Assembly: GCF_004681975.1 (NCBI RefSeq)
Contig: NZ_SMLK01000004.1
Coordinates: 62,001 to 126,000 of the forward strand
Length of the DNA stretch: 64,000 bases
Source: Ramlibacter humi
GTDB taxonomy: Bacteria; Pseudomonadota; Gammaproteobacteria; Burkholderiales; Burkholderiaceae_C
Direction of reading: 5' to 3'
Made by a program: the position numbers and the translations under genes. Position 1 is the first letter of the stretch; every line of letters begins with the position of its first letter. A model generated the notes under the pieces. The model made no database searches. It had not been told where the DNA came from and saw nothing but the letters and a program-made list of their open reading frames with translations. Positions 17,149-26,697 of the stretch are shown in pieces.

Positions 17149-19047
17149 TTAAGGGCCCGTTTCCTTCTCGACCTTCAAGGCGAGCGTGACGCAGGCGCCG
17201 CCTGCGGGCGACGGCTCGATGCGCAGGTGCGCCCCGATGGCGGCCGCGCGCGACCGCATGTTGTCCAGCCCCCGGCCGCCGCGCCGCCGGCCCGCACCTT
17301 CCGGCTGCGCATCGCCGCGGAAGCCGGCGCCGTTGTCGGCGATCTGCAGGATGACGGCCGTCCCCTCGCCATCCAGGTAGCCCCGCACCGCGATGTGCGT
17401 CGCGCGCGCGTGCTTCAGCACGTTGGTGAAGGCTTCGAGCAGGATGCGCTGCACGTGCATCACGACGTGCGGCGACAGCTCGCGCCGCTCGGGAAGCTCC
17501 GCCACCTCCCACGCGACCGCGATGCCCGCCGCTTCCAGGCGCGGCTGCAGCCGGTAGCGCAGGGTCGCCAGCACCGTGGCGAGGTCGTCGTTGGCGGGCT
17601 GCAGCGAATCGACCGCCATGCGCATCTCGTCCAGCGCGAGCTGCACGTGCTCGCGCAACTCGCGCGAGTCCGCCTGCGGACGCTCCACCATGTTCAGCAG
17701 CGCCACCAGCTGCGAGCCCACGCCGTCGTGGATCTCGCGCATGATGCGCTGACGCTCGTCGGCGACCGACTGGTGGTGCTGCTGCTCGCGCATGGCGTCG
17801 AAGGCGGCCTTCAGCTGCCGTTCGCGCTCGCCCACCCGGCGCGAGAGGTCCTGGTTCAGCGCCTCGAAGCCGGCCACCGTGCGGCTGTAGCGCTCGGCGA
17901 TCAGCCAGCCCATGACGGGCGCGAATCCGAACATGGCGTGCTGCAGGTAGGTGGCGTGCAGTCCGTTGGCCCCGGACAGCCGCACGAACACGAGATCGTG
18001 CGCGCCCGCGGCGATCGAAGCACCGAGGACGGCCGCCAGCACCCAGGCCTTGCGGTCGCCGCTGGTCCACGCGCGGCGGCCCACGGTCCACATGCAGACA
18101 TAGGACACGGCGGCGGTGGCGCAGAGCCCGAGCGTCAGCAGCCAGGGCCAGTGCAGCCCATAGGCCAGCATCGCGGTCGCGGCGCTGAACAGCGTCCCCA
18201 GGTCGAGGATGCGGTCGGTCGCCCGCGGCGCCGGCCCGGTCGCGAGCACGGAGAAGCGGCACATCAGCACCATGTGGAACAGGTAGCAGATGGCCCCCAG
18301 CGCGCCGATCCAGGGCCAGGGGACCGGCACCGCGGGAGCGGCGCGCTCGACGATCCGCAGCACGCCGAAGAGCGCGCCCAGGCTGTACCAGCCATACAGG
18401 GGCACCCGCTGCCGCAGCCACAGGGCGCCGGTGAACGCACTCATACCCGCCAGGCCCACCGCGAACACCAGGAAGGCGATCTCCCGCCAGCGGCGGTGGT
18501 TGTCGTAGATCCGCTCGATGGCATCGTGCGGGCCGTAGTGGAACACCGACAGGCCGCCCAGGCGCATCGGCTGGAGGGTGACGTCCACGCGCAGTTCGTT
18601 CGGCCGGCCGGCGTGCAGCAGCGCGGCCGGCACCAGGGCCATCACCGGGAATTTCGCCGCGTCGTAGGCAGGATCGCCGAGGGTTCCCCAGACATGGACG
18701 GTGGCGCCGTTCACCCGCACTTCGACCTGGCTGCCGACGCGAGAGAACAGCAGCGCCATGGGCTCGGTGCCGGCGTGGGGCGGCAACGCGACCTCGTAGC
18801 GGGCGCGGCCGCCACGCCCGGGGAACTCGGTGTCCCAGCGCCGATTGAGGTCCACGGGACCGTCGTAAGCCGGCAATCCATCGGGCTGAAGCTGCGCCTG
18901 CGCGTGGTCGATCGTCAGGATGTCGCCGCCGGGAAGCACGACCGGCCGCAACGACACCCAGAAGCCCAGCGCCAGCGCGGCAAGCGCCGCGAGCAACAGC
19001 CACCAGCGCCACCGGTGCGGCAGGGCGTTGGGAGACTCGCCGGGCAT
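17149..19047 (-). CDS. NarL-type sensor histidine kinase with multi-pass membrane sensor
   Basis: A 632-residue kinase. One N-terminal membrane helix precedes a periplasmic beta-rich domain (about 40-180, including FSRVGSQVEVRVNGATVHVW, jelly-roll-like). About seven or eight hydrophobic segments (about 195-395), a coiled coil, and a HisKA_3 core with His in MREIHDGVGSQL follow. The ATPase domain is at the C-terminus (EAFTNVLKHA, DNGAGF). The layout resembles 7TMR-DISM receptors, which bind carbohydrates or other small ligands; that is family inference. It follows its response regulator by 14 bases in one operon. Confidence 0.9.
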   Translation of the reverse strand: MPGESPNALPHRWRWWLLLAALAALALGFWVSLRPVVLPGGDILTIDHAQAQLQPDGLPAYDGPVDLNRRWDTEFPGRGGRARYEVALPPHAGTEPMALLFSRVGSQVEVRVNGATVHVWGTLGDPAYDAAKFPVMALVPAALLHAGRPNELRVDVTLQPMRLGGLSVFHYGPHDAIERIYDNHRRWREIAFLVFAVGLAGMSAFTGALWLRQRVPLYGWYSLGALFGVLRIVERAAPAVPVPWPWIGALGAICYLFHMVLMCRFSVLATGPAPRATDRILDLGTLFSAATAMLAYGLHWPWLLTLGLCATAAVSYVCMWTVGRRAWTSGDRKAWVLAAVLGASIAAGAHDLVFVRLSGANGLHATYLQHAMFGFAPVMGWLIAERYSRTVAGFEALNQDLSRRVGERERQLKAAFDAMREQQHHQSVADERQRIMREIHDGVGSQLVALLNMVERPQADSRELREHVQLALDEMRMAVDSLQPANDDLATVLATLRYRLQPRLEAAGIAVAWEVAELPERRELSPHVVMHVQRILLEAFTNVLKHARATHIAVRGYLDGEGTAVILQIADNGAGFRGDAQPEGAGRRRGGRGLDNMRSRAAAIGAHLRIEPSPAGGACVTLALKVEKETGP

Positions 19048-19061
19048 GCCCTTCGCCGGCC

Positions 19062-19724
19062 TCAGCGCAGGATGCCCAGCTGGCGCGCCTCGAACAGGGC
19101 TTCGGCCTTGTTGTGCACGTCCAGTTTGCCGTAGATGTTGCGCACGTGGCTTTGCACCGTCGAGAGCAGGACGCCCATGCGCGCCGCCACCTCGGCATAC
19201 GTGAAGCCGCGGGCGATGAGGCTGAGGACCTCCGTCTCGCGCGGCGAAAGCGAATCGGCGCCGGGCGCGGCATCGGCCGGGGCGGGGCCTTGCCCGCGCC
19301 AGCGCACCAGCAGCTGCCGGGCGATGGTGGGCGACATGGGCGAGCCGCCGGCATGCAGGCTCAGGATGTGGGTGGCCAGGTCGCTCTCGGTGCCGTCCTT
19401 CAGCAGGTAGCCGCTGGCGCCGGCCTCGAACGCGCCGAGCATGTTCACCTCGTCGCCGAAGATCGTCAGCACCATCGATGCGCAGGCGGGCCGCAGTTCG
19501 CGGCAGCGCCGGATGACGTCCAGGCCCGGCCGGTCCGGCAGCCCCAGGTCCACCAGCAGCACGTCCACCTCGTTGCGCTCGAACCAGGCCAGGAGTTCGG
19601 CCGCCGTGGAGGCGCCGAAGGCGAAGCGCAGGCTGGGCTCCGCGCGGATCACCCGCTCCAGCATCCCGCGCATGGCGGGATCGTCTTCGACGAGTGCGAC
19701 GCTGATGGGGGCGGTGTTCGGCAT
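19062..19724 (-). CDS. NarL/FixJ-family response regulator
   Basis: A 220-residue regulator with an N-terminal receiver (acidic pair EDD near residue 11, phosphoacceptor Asp in LLVDLGLPDRPG, conserved Lys in LLKDG) and a C-terminal LuxR-type helix-turn-helix (LSPRETEVLSLIARGFTYAE). The start at 19724 is chosen from the receiver boundary; upstream in-frame starts give a basic tail not found in the family. It is the first gene of the pair with kinase 17149-19047 and is divergent from the lipoprotein gene at 19889, sharing a 164-base intergenic region. Confidence 0.92.
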   Translation of the reverse strand: MPNTAPISVALVEDDPAMRGMLERVIRAEPSLRFAFGASTAAELLAWFERNEVDVLLVDLGLPDRPGLDVIRRCRELRPACASMVLTIFGDEVNMLGAFEAGASGYLLKDGTESDLATHILSLHAGGSPMSPTIARQLLVRWRGQGPAPADAAPGADSLSPRETEVLSLIARGFTYAEVAARMGVLLSTVQSHVRNIYGKLDVHNKAEALFEARQLGILR

Positions 19725-19888
19725 GTCGGCGGCGGCGCCGCGGTGGTTGGACGCAGTCCGGATGTTCTCACGTCCGGGCCGGCGCTTCATGCGGCCCCGA
19801 CCCCATGAACAAGGGATGGTGCGATCCGCTGGCATCGGTAGCCTCCACCGTCGGACAAACAGTCAACGACGGACGGAAAGGCACTTTC

Positions 19889-21721
19889 ATGCGATCGACA
19901 AGAACCTGGGCCCTGCGCGGCGCCACCCTGGTCCTGGCGGCTTCACTGGCCGCTTGCGGCGGCTCCGGCGGAGGTTCCTCCTCCCCGGGCGATGGCGCGG
20001 CCGGAAGCCAGATCACCGGCGTCGCGGCCGTCGGCGCGCCCCTGGTGGGCACCGTGACGGTGAAGGACGCCCTGGGCGCCATCCGCTCCGCGGAGATCGG
20101 CGTCAACGGCAGCTACTCCATCGACGTGTCGGGCATGACCGCGCCCTTCGTGTTCCGCGCCGACGGGTCGGCCAACGGCATCCACGCGACCGTCCACTCC
20201 ATCGCCACGGCGGCCGACGTCAACGGGCGGATCAACATCACCCAGCTGACCGACCTGGTGGTGTCCAACATCGCCGGCCAGCTGGCGCTGAACTACTTCG
20301 ACAAGTTCGAGCAGGCCGGCAACAGCGGGCTGGCGAGCAAGGCCCAGATCGACGCGGAAGTGGCCAAGCTGAAGGAAAAGCTGCTGCCGGTGCTGGCCGC
20401 GCTGGGCGTCGACGCGGCCATCGACCTGCTGCACACGTCCTTCACGCCGAAGTCCGACGCCATCGACAAGGCGCTGGACGTCATCCGCGTGAGCTACGAC
20501 ACGACCGCCAACGTCGCGACGATCTCCAACGTGGTCAACGCCGTCACGGTCACCGACGACCTGGCGGTGAAGGCGGCGGCCGAGACCTCGCCCGCGACGC
20601 TCAGCGCCACCAACGTCGCCAGCAGCGCGAGCGACCAGGACCTGGTGCGCCAGGCGCTGCAGGCGTTCATCGGCAAGTTCGCGACGGGGCTGCCGGCGTC
20701 CGGCGACATCACGCCGCTGATGACCACCAACTTCCTGTGGGCCGACATGAACCGAGCGACTTCGGTCGCGGAGTTCACGGGCATGAGCAGCCTGGTCGGC
20801 GCCACCTTCTCCGACGTGCAGTTCCGCCAGATCGACTACGCCAACCCCTCCGGCGTGACCGCGCACGTGTCGTTCTCGATCAAGACCGCGCAGGGCGTCG
20901 AGCTGGGCCGCCTGGACAACTGGAAGGTGCGCAAGAGCCCCACCGACGGCATCTGGCGCCTGCACGGCGACCAGCGCACGCTGAACCTGGAGTGGTTCGC
21001 CGTCACGTCGCAGCACCATGGCCTGTCCGGCGGCACCTGCGTGCAGACCGGCCTGGAGTTCAACATCGAGAACCCGAACACCGCCAATGACGGCGGCACC
21101 GTCGCCTACGCCATCGTGACGGGCCCGGGCCTTCCGCCCAGCGGCTTGCGCTACGACCAGCCCGTGCTGGGCGGCCGCTGGATGATCGCCGGCGGCGGCA
21201 CCGAGACGTACCTGCTGGCCACGAACTGCGCGGGCGTCACCGCGGCCGGCCTCACCGACGCGCAGATCGCCGCCATCCCCGACAACGCGCAGTACACCGT
21301 GACCACCTACGACGGCAGCGGCACCAAATTGACGCCGGCCAGCACGCCCACCGACGGCGTGTACCGCTTCAAGATCGAGCGCCGCCCGCTCACGCTGGCC
21401 GAAGCCGGCGCCGCCGGCGTGTTCCCCACGATCGACCCCACCACCGTCGGCGCGTTCACGGCCTTCGGCACGGGCGGCGGCACGATCTCCTTCGCGGCGA
21501 GCAACGCCTACCCGTGGTCCCAGGGCTACGTGCAGATGCGCCGCACCCGCTCGGACTTCACGCTGGTCGACGCGGTGGAAGAAAGCGTCCTGCCCACCAC
21601 CACCGGCACGGTGTCCACCTCGCTGAGCTTCGGCTCGGATGCGTCCGTGGCCAAGCAGGTGATGTGGGTCGAGTCGCCGGACGCGTACCGCCGCAACATC
21701 CAGACCTACTACCACAAGTAG
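19889..21721 (+). CDS. secreted lipoprotein of unknown function
   Basis: A 610-residue lipoprotein: signal with lipobox SLAAC, then a Gly/Ser-rich linker. Residues about 40-120 look like a small beta domain (ITGVAAVGAPLVGTVTVKD, GVNGSYSIDVSGM) of the kind found in surface proteins with cell-wall or carbohydrate links. A helical part (about 130-270) and a long beta-rich C-terminal region follow. I recognise no catalytic motif. It lies between two two-component systems and is divergent from regulator 19062-19724, so it is a plausible target or sensing partner (inference). Confidence 0.75.
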   Translation: MRSTRTWALRGATLVLAASLAACGGSGGGSSSPGDGAAGSQITGVAAVGAPLVGTVTVKDALGAIRSAEIGVNGSYSIDVSGMTAPFVFRADGSANGIHATVHSIATAADVNGRINITQLTDLVVSNIAGQLALNYFDKFEQAGNSGLASKAQIDAEVAKLKEKLLPVLAALGVDAAIDLLHTSFTPKSDAIDKALDVIRVSYDTTANVATISNVVNAVTVTDDLAVKAAAETSPATLSATNVASSASDQDLVRQALQAFIGKFATGLPASGDITPLMTTNFLWADMNRATSVAEFTGMSSLVGATFSDVQFRQIDYANPSGVTAHVSFSIKTAQGVELGRLDNWKVRKSPTDGIWRLHGDQRTLNLEWFAVTSQHHGLSGGTCVQTGLEFNIENPNTANDGGTVAYAIVTGPGLPPSGLRYDQPVLGGRWMIAGGGTETYLLATNCAGVTAAGLTDAQIAAIPDNAQYTVTTYDGSGTKLTPASTPTDGVYRFKIERRPLTLAEAGAAGVFPTIDPTTVGAFTAFGTGGGTISFAASNAYPWSQGYVQMRRTRSDFTLVDAVEESVLPTTTGTVSTSLSFGSDASVAKQVMWVESPDAYRRNIQTYYHK

Positions 21722-21730
21722 CCGGCTGCG

Positions 21731-21750
21731 GGCCCGCGGCAGCGCGGGCC
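21731..21750 (+). terminator. hairpin after lipoprotein gene
   Basis: A perfect 8-bp stem (GGCCCGCG / CGCGGGCC) with a GCAG loop, ten bases after the stop of 19889-21721. There is no T-tract, so it may act as a weak terminator or 3'-end stabiliser. Confidence 0.45.
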
Positions 21751-21798
21751 TGACTCCAGTCATGTGGCGCCGGGGAATGAGCCGTTATTCTCCGGCGC

Positions 21799-22476
21799 AT
21801 GCATTTCCAGCAGTCTGGCCCGGACGCAGGCGCCGGCGATCCCCCTCCAGGCCGGGCAGGATCGCCGCGGACGATCCTGATGGTGGACGACCACGTCCTC
21901 GTGCGCGCCGGCCTGCGATCGCTGCTCGGGCAGCGCTTCGGTGACCGGTTCCCGCTGGCCGAGGCGGCCAGCCTGTCGGATGCGCTGGCCTGGCTGAAGG
22001 ACCATGCGCACGAGGTGCTGGTGCTGCTGCTCGACCTGCACCTGCCCGACACGCGCGGCCTGGCCGGCCTGCAGCTGGTCCGGCAGCTGCACCCGTCGGT
22101 GCCGGTCATCGTGGTGTCGGGACTGCAGGACGCGCGCATCCAGGACGAAGCGGCCCTGCACGGCGCCGTCGCCTATGTCTGCAAGACGGGCCACGAGGCC
22201 AGCCTGCACGCGCTGCTGGAACGGGTGGAAGCCATCGCGACGGGCGTCGGGCCGCCACGCGCCGCATCGCCCCCGCGCGCCGCCCGCCCGCTGGACGACA
22301 GGCTGAACAAGCGGCAGGTGCAGGTGCTGGAGCTGATCCTCTCCTCGCACGACAACCAGGCCATCGCGCACGAGACGGGCCTGTCGCTCGGGTCGGTGAA
22401 GAACATCGTCTCGTCGATCTTCCTCGTCTTCAACGTGCGCTCGCGGGCGGAACTGATCGGCCTGTTCAGCAACTAG
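21799..22476 (+). CDS. LuxR-type response regulator
   Basis: A 225-residue regulator. The receiver has acidic residues in MVDDHVLVRAG, the phosphoacceptor in LLLDLHLPDTRG and Lys in YVCKTG; a Pro/Ala-rich linker leads to a LuxR helix-turn-helix (LNKRQVQVLELILSSHDNQA). An extra about 26 N-terminal residues precede the receiver. It is followed 11 bases later by the hybrid kinase 22488-24299, its probable partner. A dyad TGACTCCAGTCA lies 36 bases upstream of the start. Confidence 0.9.
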   Translation: MHFQQSGPDAGAGDPPPGRAGSPRTILMVDDHVLVRAGLRSLLGQRFGDRFPLAEAASLSDALAWLKDHAHEVLVLLLDLHLPDTRGLAGLQLVRQLHPSVPVIVVSGLQDARIQDEAALHGAVAYVCKTGHEASLHALLERVEAIATGVGPPRAASPPRAARPLDDRLNKRQVQVLELILSSHDNQAIAHETGLSLGSVKNIVSSIFLVFNVRSRAELIGLFSN

Positions 22477-22487
22477 GGACGCACGCG

Positions 22488-24299
22488 ATGCCGCCGACCG
22501 CCTCCGCGGCGCATGCCCTGCTTCGCGCGCCCCTGCAACTGCTGGCATACGTGACCGGCGCCAGCGCGAAGGAATTGCCCGCCTCCGTGCAGCGCGTGCA
22601 GCTGGAATTCCTGCTGCGGCGTGTCACGCCGATGCGGCTGCTGGTGGTGTTTCCCTTCGCCGGCGTGATGTGCGGCCTGTTCTACCGGCGCACGGGGTCG
22701 CCCTGGATCCTGGCGTGGACCGCGCTGGTCTTCGCCCTCACCTTCTACACCTGGCACTACTGGCGGCAGCGCGAGACGCGCCCGCTGCCGCCCGACGAAG
22801 GGCTCGCGCGCGAGTTGAGCCGCCGCACCCGGCTGATCCTGGCCCACGGCATCGCGTGGGGGCTCGCGCCGTGGATGCTGAAGCCCGGCCACGACCTCGC
22901 GTACGGCGCGCTGCTGTCCACGTACATGATGGGCGCCGTCTCCACGGCGGCCGCGATGCTGCCGTCGCATCGCCAGACGGTGGCTGCGTACTGCCTGCCC
23001 GCCGGGCTGGGGCTGGTGCTGGCCGACTTCTGGTCCGGCGGCGTGGGCTGGGTGTTCGGGCTGGCGATGGCCCTCTACCTGGCCGTGTGCCTGCGCTGGA
23101 CCTTCCACCAGGCGGACCTGCTGGCCGAATCGCTGACGGTGCGCTTCGAGAAGGAGGAACTCGCCCGCCAGCTCGCGGAACAGGTGGCGCTGGTGGAAGC
23201 GGCCCAGCGCGAGAAAAGCCGCTTCTTCGCGGCCGCCAGCCACGACCTGCGCCAGCCGGTGCATGCCATCTCGCTGTTCACGTCGGTGCTGGCGCGGTCG
23301 CAGTTCCCGGCGTCGGCAGGCGAAACCGTCGAGCGCCTGCGCCATTCGGTGCGCATGCTCAGCGGCTCCCTCGACACCATGCTCGACGTGTCCAAGCTCG
23401 ATGCCGGCGCCATCCAGCCGCGGCTGCAGCAGGTGTCGGTGCACCAGCTGTTCCTCTCGCTGCAGACCACGTACGCCGACCGCGCTTCGGCCAAGGGCGT
23501 GCAGCTGCGCGTGCGGGCGCCGGGCGACCTGGGGGTGCTGAGCGACCCGCAGCTGCTGGAGCGCCTGCTGGGCAACCTGGTGGACAACGCCATCAAGTAC
23601 ACGCACGCGGGCGGCATCCTCGTGGCTGCCCGCGCGGCGCCGGGCCGCGGTGTGTTGTGCTTCGAAGTCGTCGACACCGGCATCGGCATCGCGCCCGAGC
23701 ACCGCGAGAAGATCTTCGACGAGTTCTTCCAGGTGGACAACCCGCAGCGCGACCGCTCGTTCGGCCTGGGCATCGGCCTGGCCGTGGTGAAGCGCCTGTC
23801 CGGGCTGCTGCGGCATCCGGTGGAACTGCGCTCGCGGCCCGGCCGCGGCACGCGCTTTCGGGTGTGGGTGCCGCGCGATCGCACGCTGCACGCGGGCGGC
23901 GTGGCGCACGACGCGCATGCGGAAGCCGGCCTGGCCGAGCCGGCGCGCCTGCCGCGATCGGTGCTGGTCATCGACGACGAGGCGGACAACCGCGACGCGC
24001 TTTCGGCGCTGCTGTCCTCCTACGGCTGCACCGTGCACTGCGCGGCCGACACCGAGGATGCGGAGCGCCAGCTGCGCACGCATCGCGTCGACACCGTGGT
24101 GTCGGACTTCCGCCTGCCGGGCCCGCACAGCGGACTCGACTTCCTGCTGGCCGTGCGGGCCCGCATGCCCTCGGTGCGCACGCTTCTCGTGACGGGAGAA
24201 ACCGCGCCCGAGCGCATCGCGACGATCAAGGCCACCGGCATGCCTTGCCTGTACAAGCCGGTGGCCGCCGAGAAGCTGCTGGCGGCGCTGTCCTCGTGA
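22488..24299 (+). CDS. hybrid sensor histidine kinase with C-terminal receiver
   Basis: A 603-residue hybrid kinase. Residues about 45-210 carry several hydrophobic membrane segments without a large periplasmic domain. A coiled coil (FEKEELARQLAEQVALVEAA) leads to HisKA with His in SHDLRQPVHAIS (about 255). The ATPase domain has GNLVDNAIKYTHAGG, DTGIGI and GLGIGLAVVKRL. A receiver follows (about 485-603, phosphoacceptor in VVSDFRLPGPH). The receiver suggests a phosphorelay or self-attenuation together with regulator 21799-22476 encoded just upstream. The signal sensed is unknown. Confidence 0.92.
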   Translation: MPPTASAAHALLRAPLQLLAYVTGASAKELPASVQRVQLEFLLRRVTPMRLLVVFPFAGVMCGLFYRRTGSPWILAWTALVFALTFYTWHYWRQRETRPLPPDEGLARELSRRTRLILAHGIAWGLAPWMLKPGHDLAYGALLSTYMMGAVSTAAAMLPSHRQTVAAYCLPAGLGLVLADFWSGGVGWVFGLAMALYLAVCLRWTFHQADLLAESLTVRFEKEELARQLAEQVALVEAAQREKSRFFAAASHDLRQPVHAISLFTSVLARSQFPASAGETVERLRHSVRMLSGSLDTMLDVSKLDAGAIQPRLQQVSVHQLFLSLQTTYADRASAKGVQLRVRAPGDLGVLSDPQLLERLLGNLVDNAIKYTHAGGILVAARAAPGRGVLCFEVVDTGIGIAPEHREKIFDEFFQVDNPQRDRSFGLGIGLAVVKRLSGLLRHPVELRSRPGRGTRFRVWVPRDRTLHAGGVAHDAHAEAGLAEPARLPRSVLVIDDEADNRDALSALLSSYGCTVHCAADTEDAERQLRTHRVDTVVSDFRLPGPHSGLDFLLAVRARMPSVRTLLVTGETAPERIATIKATGMPCLYKPVAAEKLLAALSS

Positions 24300-24423
24300 A
24301 CGGCGCCGCCCTGGTGCGCAATCAGGGACAGGGCCGCAGGAAGGCCGCGGTCGTGCCCGCGAACGGATCGCCTCGAGCATCCCGGCGCACCCGCTGCTGC
24401 CGGCGTGACTCCAGCCATGCCCC

Positions 24424-26694
24424 TCAGCCGGCCTGCATCCGCGGGCGCAGCAGCTTGTCCAGCGTCACCGGATAGTCCCGGACCCGCACTCCCGTCGCGT
24501 TGTGGATCGCGTTCGCGATCGCGGCGCTGACGCCGCAGATGCCCAGCTCGCCCACGCCCTTGGCTTTCAGGGGCGTGGCCATGGGGTCCGTCTCGTCGAG
24601 GAAGATGACGTCCTGGTGCGGGATGTCCGCGTGCACCGGCACCTCGTACGACGCCAGGTCGTGGTTGACGAACAGGCCCAGGCGCCTGTCGACCGCCAGT
24701 TCCTCCATCAGCGCGCTGCCCACGCCCATGGTCATGGCGCCGATCACCTGGCTGCGGGCCGTCTTGGGATTCAGGATGCGCCCCGCGGCGCACACCGCCA
24801 GCATGCGGCGCACCCGCACCTCGGCGGTGAACGCATCGACACCGACTTCGACGAAATGCGCGCCGAAGGTCGACTGCTGCGTCTTCTTCGACAAGTCGCC
24901 GAACTCCATCGCGTCCTCGCCGGCGAGATCGCCTTGCGCGGCCGCGTCGCGCAGCGCGACGCGCCGGCTGCCGGCCCGCACCTGGCCATCCGCGAACACC
25001 GCGGCCGCGGGATCCAGCCCCAGCTTCCGCGCGACCGCCTCGCGCAGCTTCACGCAGGCCGCATAGACGCCGGCGGTCGAACTGGCGGCGCCCCACTGCC
25101 CGCCGGAGCCCGATGACACCGGGAATTCGGAATCGCCCAGTCGCACGAACACGCTGTTCAGCGGCACGCCCAGCATCTCCGCCGCGGTCTGCCCGATGAT
25201 GGTGTAGCTGCCCGTGCCGATGTCGGTCATGTCGGTTTCGACGGTGACCATGCCGCGCCGGTCCAGCCGCACGCGCGCCGCGGACTTCGTCGTCGGCGCA
25301 CCGCGGTAGGCGGCCGCTACGCCCATGCCCACCAGCCAGCGGCCGTCGCGCACCTGCCCCGGTTTCGCGTTGCGCCTGTTCCAGCCGAAGCGTTCCGCAC
25401 CCAGCTGCAGGCATCGCACCAGCTGCCGCTGCGAGAACGGCTGCCCGGCCGCCCTGGATTGCCCGCTCGCCGCCTGCGCGTTCCGCCCCTGCGGATCGTC
25501 CTTCGGCGGCGAGTGGTCCGGCACCACTTGCGTGTCGTTGCGGATGCGCAGCTGCACCGGGTCCATGCCCAGCTTCTCGGCCAGTTCGTCCATCGCGGCT
25601 TCCAGCGCCATGTGGCCCGTCGCCTCGCCTGGCGCGCGCATCGCGTTGGCCTCCGGCAGGTCCAGCGTGGCCAGGCGCGTCGTGGTCAGGCGGTTGGCGC
25701 CCGCGTAGAGCATGCGCGTCTGGTGCACGGCACTGTCCGGCTTGCCCTCCGGCAGGTCGCCCGACCAGCTCTCGTGCGCGATGGCGGTGAGGGTGCCGTC
25801 GCGGTTCGCGCCCAGGCGCACGCGCTGGATGGTCGCGGGCCGGTGCGTCGTGTTGTTGATCATCAGCGCGCGCTGCAGCGTGACTTTCACCGGCCGGCCG
25901 GTTGCCCGGGCGCCCAGCGCGGCGAGCACGGCGTCGGAGCGGACGAACAGCTTGCCGCCGAAGCCGCCGCCGATGAAGGGCGACACCAGTCGCACCTTCT
26001 CCTTCGGGATCTTCAAGGTGGCCGCCAGGTCGCCCCGGCTCCAGTCGACCATCTGGTTGGACGTCCATACCGTCAGCTGGTCACCGTTCCACGCGGCGAT
26101 GGTGGCGTGCGGTTCCATCATCGCGTGCGTCTGGTCGGGCGTCGTGTACGTCGAGTCCACCTGCACGGGCGCCGCCGCGAACGCGCCCGCGAAATCGCCC
26201 ACGCTGGAATCGGCGCTGCCGTCGAACATGTCGTCCGGCTTCGCGGCGTCGTCCTTCGCCTTCGCCAGGTCGAAGCGGCCCGCAGCGCGTTCGTAGTCCA
26301 CCTTCACCAGCTGCGCGGCAGCGCGGGCCTGCTCGAAGGTTTCCGCAACGACCACTGCGACGGCCTGGTGGTAGTGGTCGACTTCCGGGCCGCCCAGCAG
26401 CTTCGCCGTGTTCATCCTGCCCTTGCCCAGCGCGCCCGCGGATTGCGCGGTGACGATGGCCAGGACCCCAGGCGCTTGCCGCGCGGCTTCCAGGTCCATG
26501 GACCGGATGCGGCCCTTGCCGATGCCGGCGCCGATGACCCACCCGTAGGCGGGATTGGCGGCGACGTCGTGCCGCTCATACGCATACGGCGCGGTACCGG
26601 TGGTCTTGAGCAGGCCGTCGATGCGATCGGCCGGCTTGCCGACCACCTTGCCCTGGTCGATCGGGTTGGTCGTCGCGGGAGTGTCGAATTTCAT
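24424..26694 (-). CDS. paoC: xanthine-dehydrogenase-family molybdopterin subunit (PaoC/YagR-like)
   Basis: A 756-residue large subunit of a periplasmic aldehyde oxidoreductase-type Mo-hydroxylase. Cofactor-binding segments visible include SPFIGGGFGGKLF, MRAPGEATGHMALE, and the C-terminal KGVGELGICG with the catalytic Glu. It would bind Mo-MCD and oxidise aldehydes, passing electrons via the FAD and 2Fe-2S subunits encoded just upstream on the same transcript (gap three bases to the FAD subunit). No MocA/PaoD-type cofactor-insertion gene is adjacent. Confidence 0.92.
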   Translation of the reverse strand: MKFDTPATTNPIDQGKVVGKPADRIDGLLKTTGTAPYAYERHDVAANPAYGWVIGAGIGKGRIRSMDLEAARQAPGVLAIVTAQSAGALGKGRMNTAKLLGGPEVDHYHQAVAVVVAETFEQARAAAQLVKVDYERAAGRFDLAKAKDDAAKPDDMFDGSADSSVGDFAGAFAAAPVQVDSTYTTPDQTHAMMEPHATIAAWNGDQLTVWTSNQMVDWSRGDLAATLKIPKEKVRLVSPFIGGGFGGKLFVRSDAVLAALGARATGRPVKVTLQRALMINNTTHRPATIQRVRLGANRDGTLTAIAHESWSGDLPEGKPDSAVHQTRMLYAGANRLTTTRLATLDLPEANAMRAPGEATGHMALEAAMDELAEKLGMDPVQLRIRNDTQVVPDHSPPKDDPQGRNAQAASGQSRAAGQPFSQRQLVRCLQLGAERFGWNRRNAKPGQVRDGRWLVGMGVAAAYRGAPTTKSAARVRLDRRGMVTVETDMTDIGTGSYTIIGQTAAEMLGVPLNSVFVRLGDSEFPVSSGSGGQWGAASSTAGVYAACVKLREAVARKLGLDPAAAVFADGQVRAGSRRVALRDAAAQGDLAGEDAMEFGDLSKKTQQSTFGAHFVEVGVDAFTAEVRVRRMLAVCAAGRILNPKTARSQVIGAMTMGVGSALMEELAVDRRLGLFVNHDLASYEVPVHADIPHQDVIFLDETDPMATPLKAKGVGELGICGVSAAIANAIHNATGVRVRDYPVTLDKLLRPRMQAG

Positions 26695-26697
26695 GGG

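Noticed and set aside
17020-19134. 700-codon plus-strand frame opposite the NarL-type kinase
   Set aside because: Shadow frame; the minus-strand gene has all kinase boxes.
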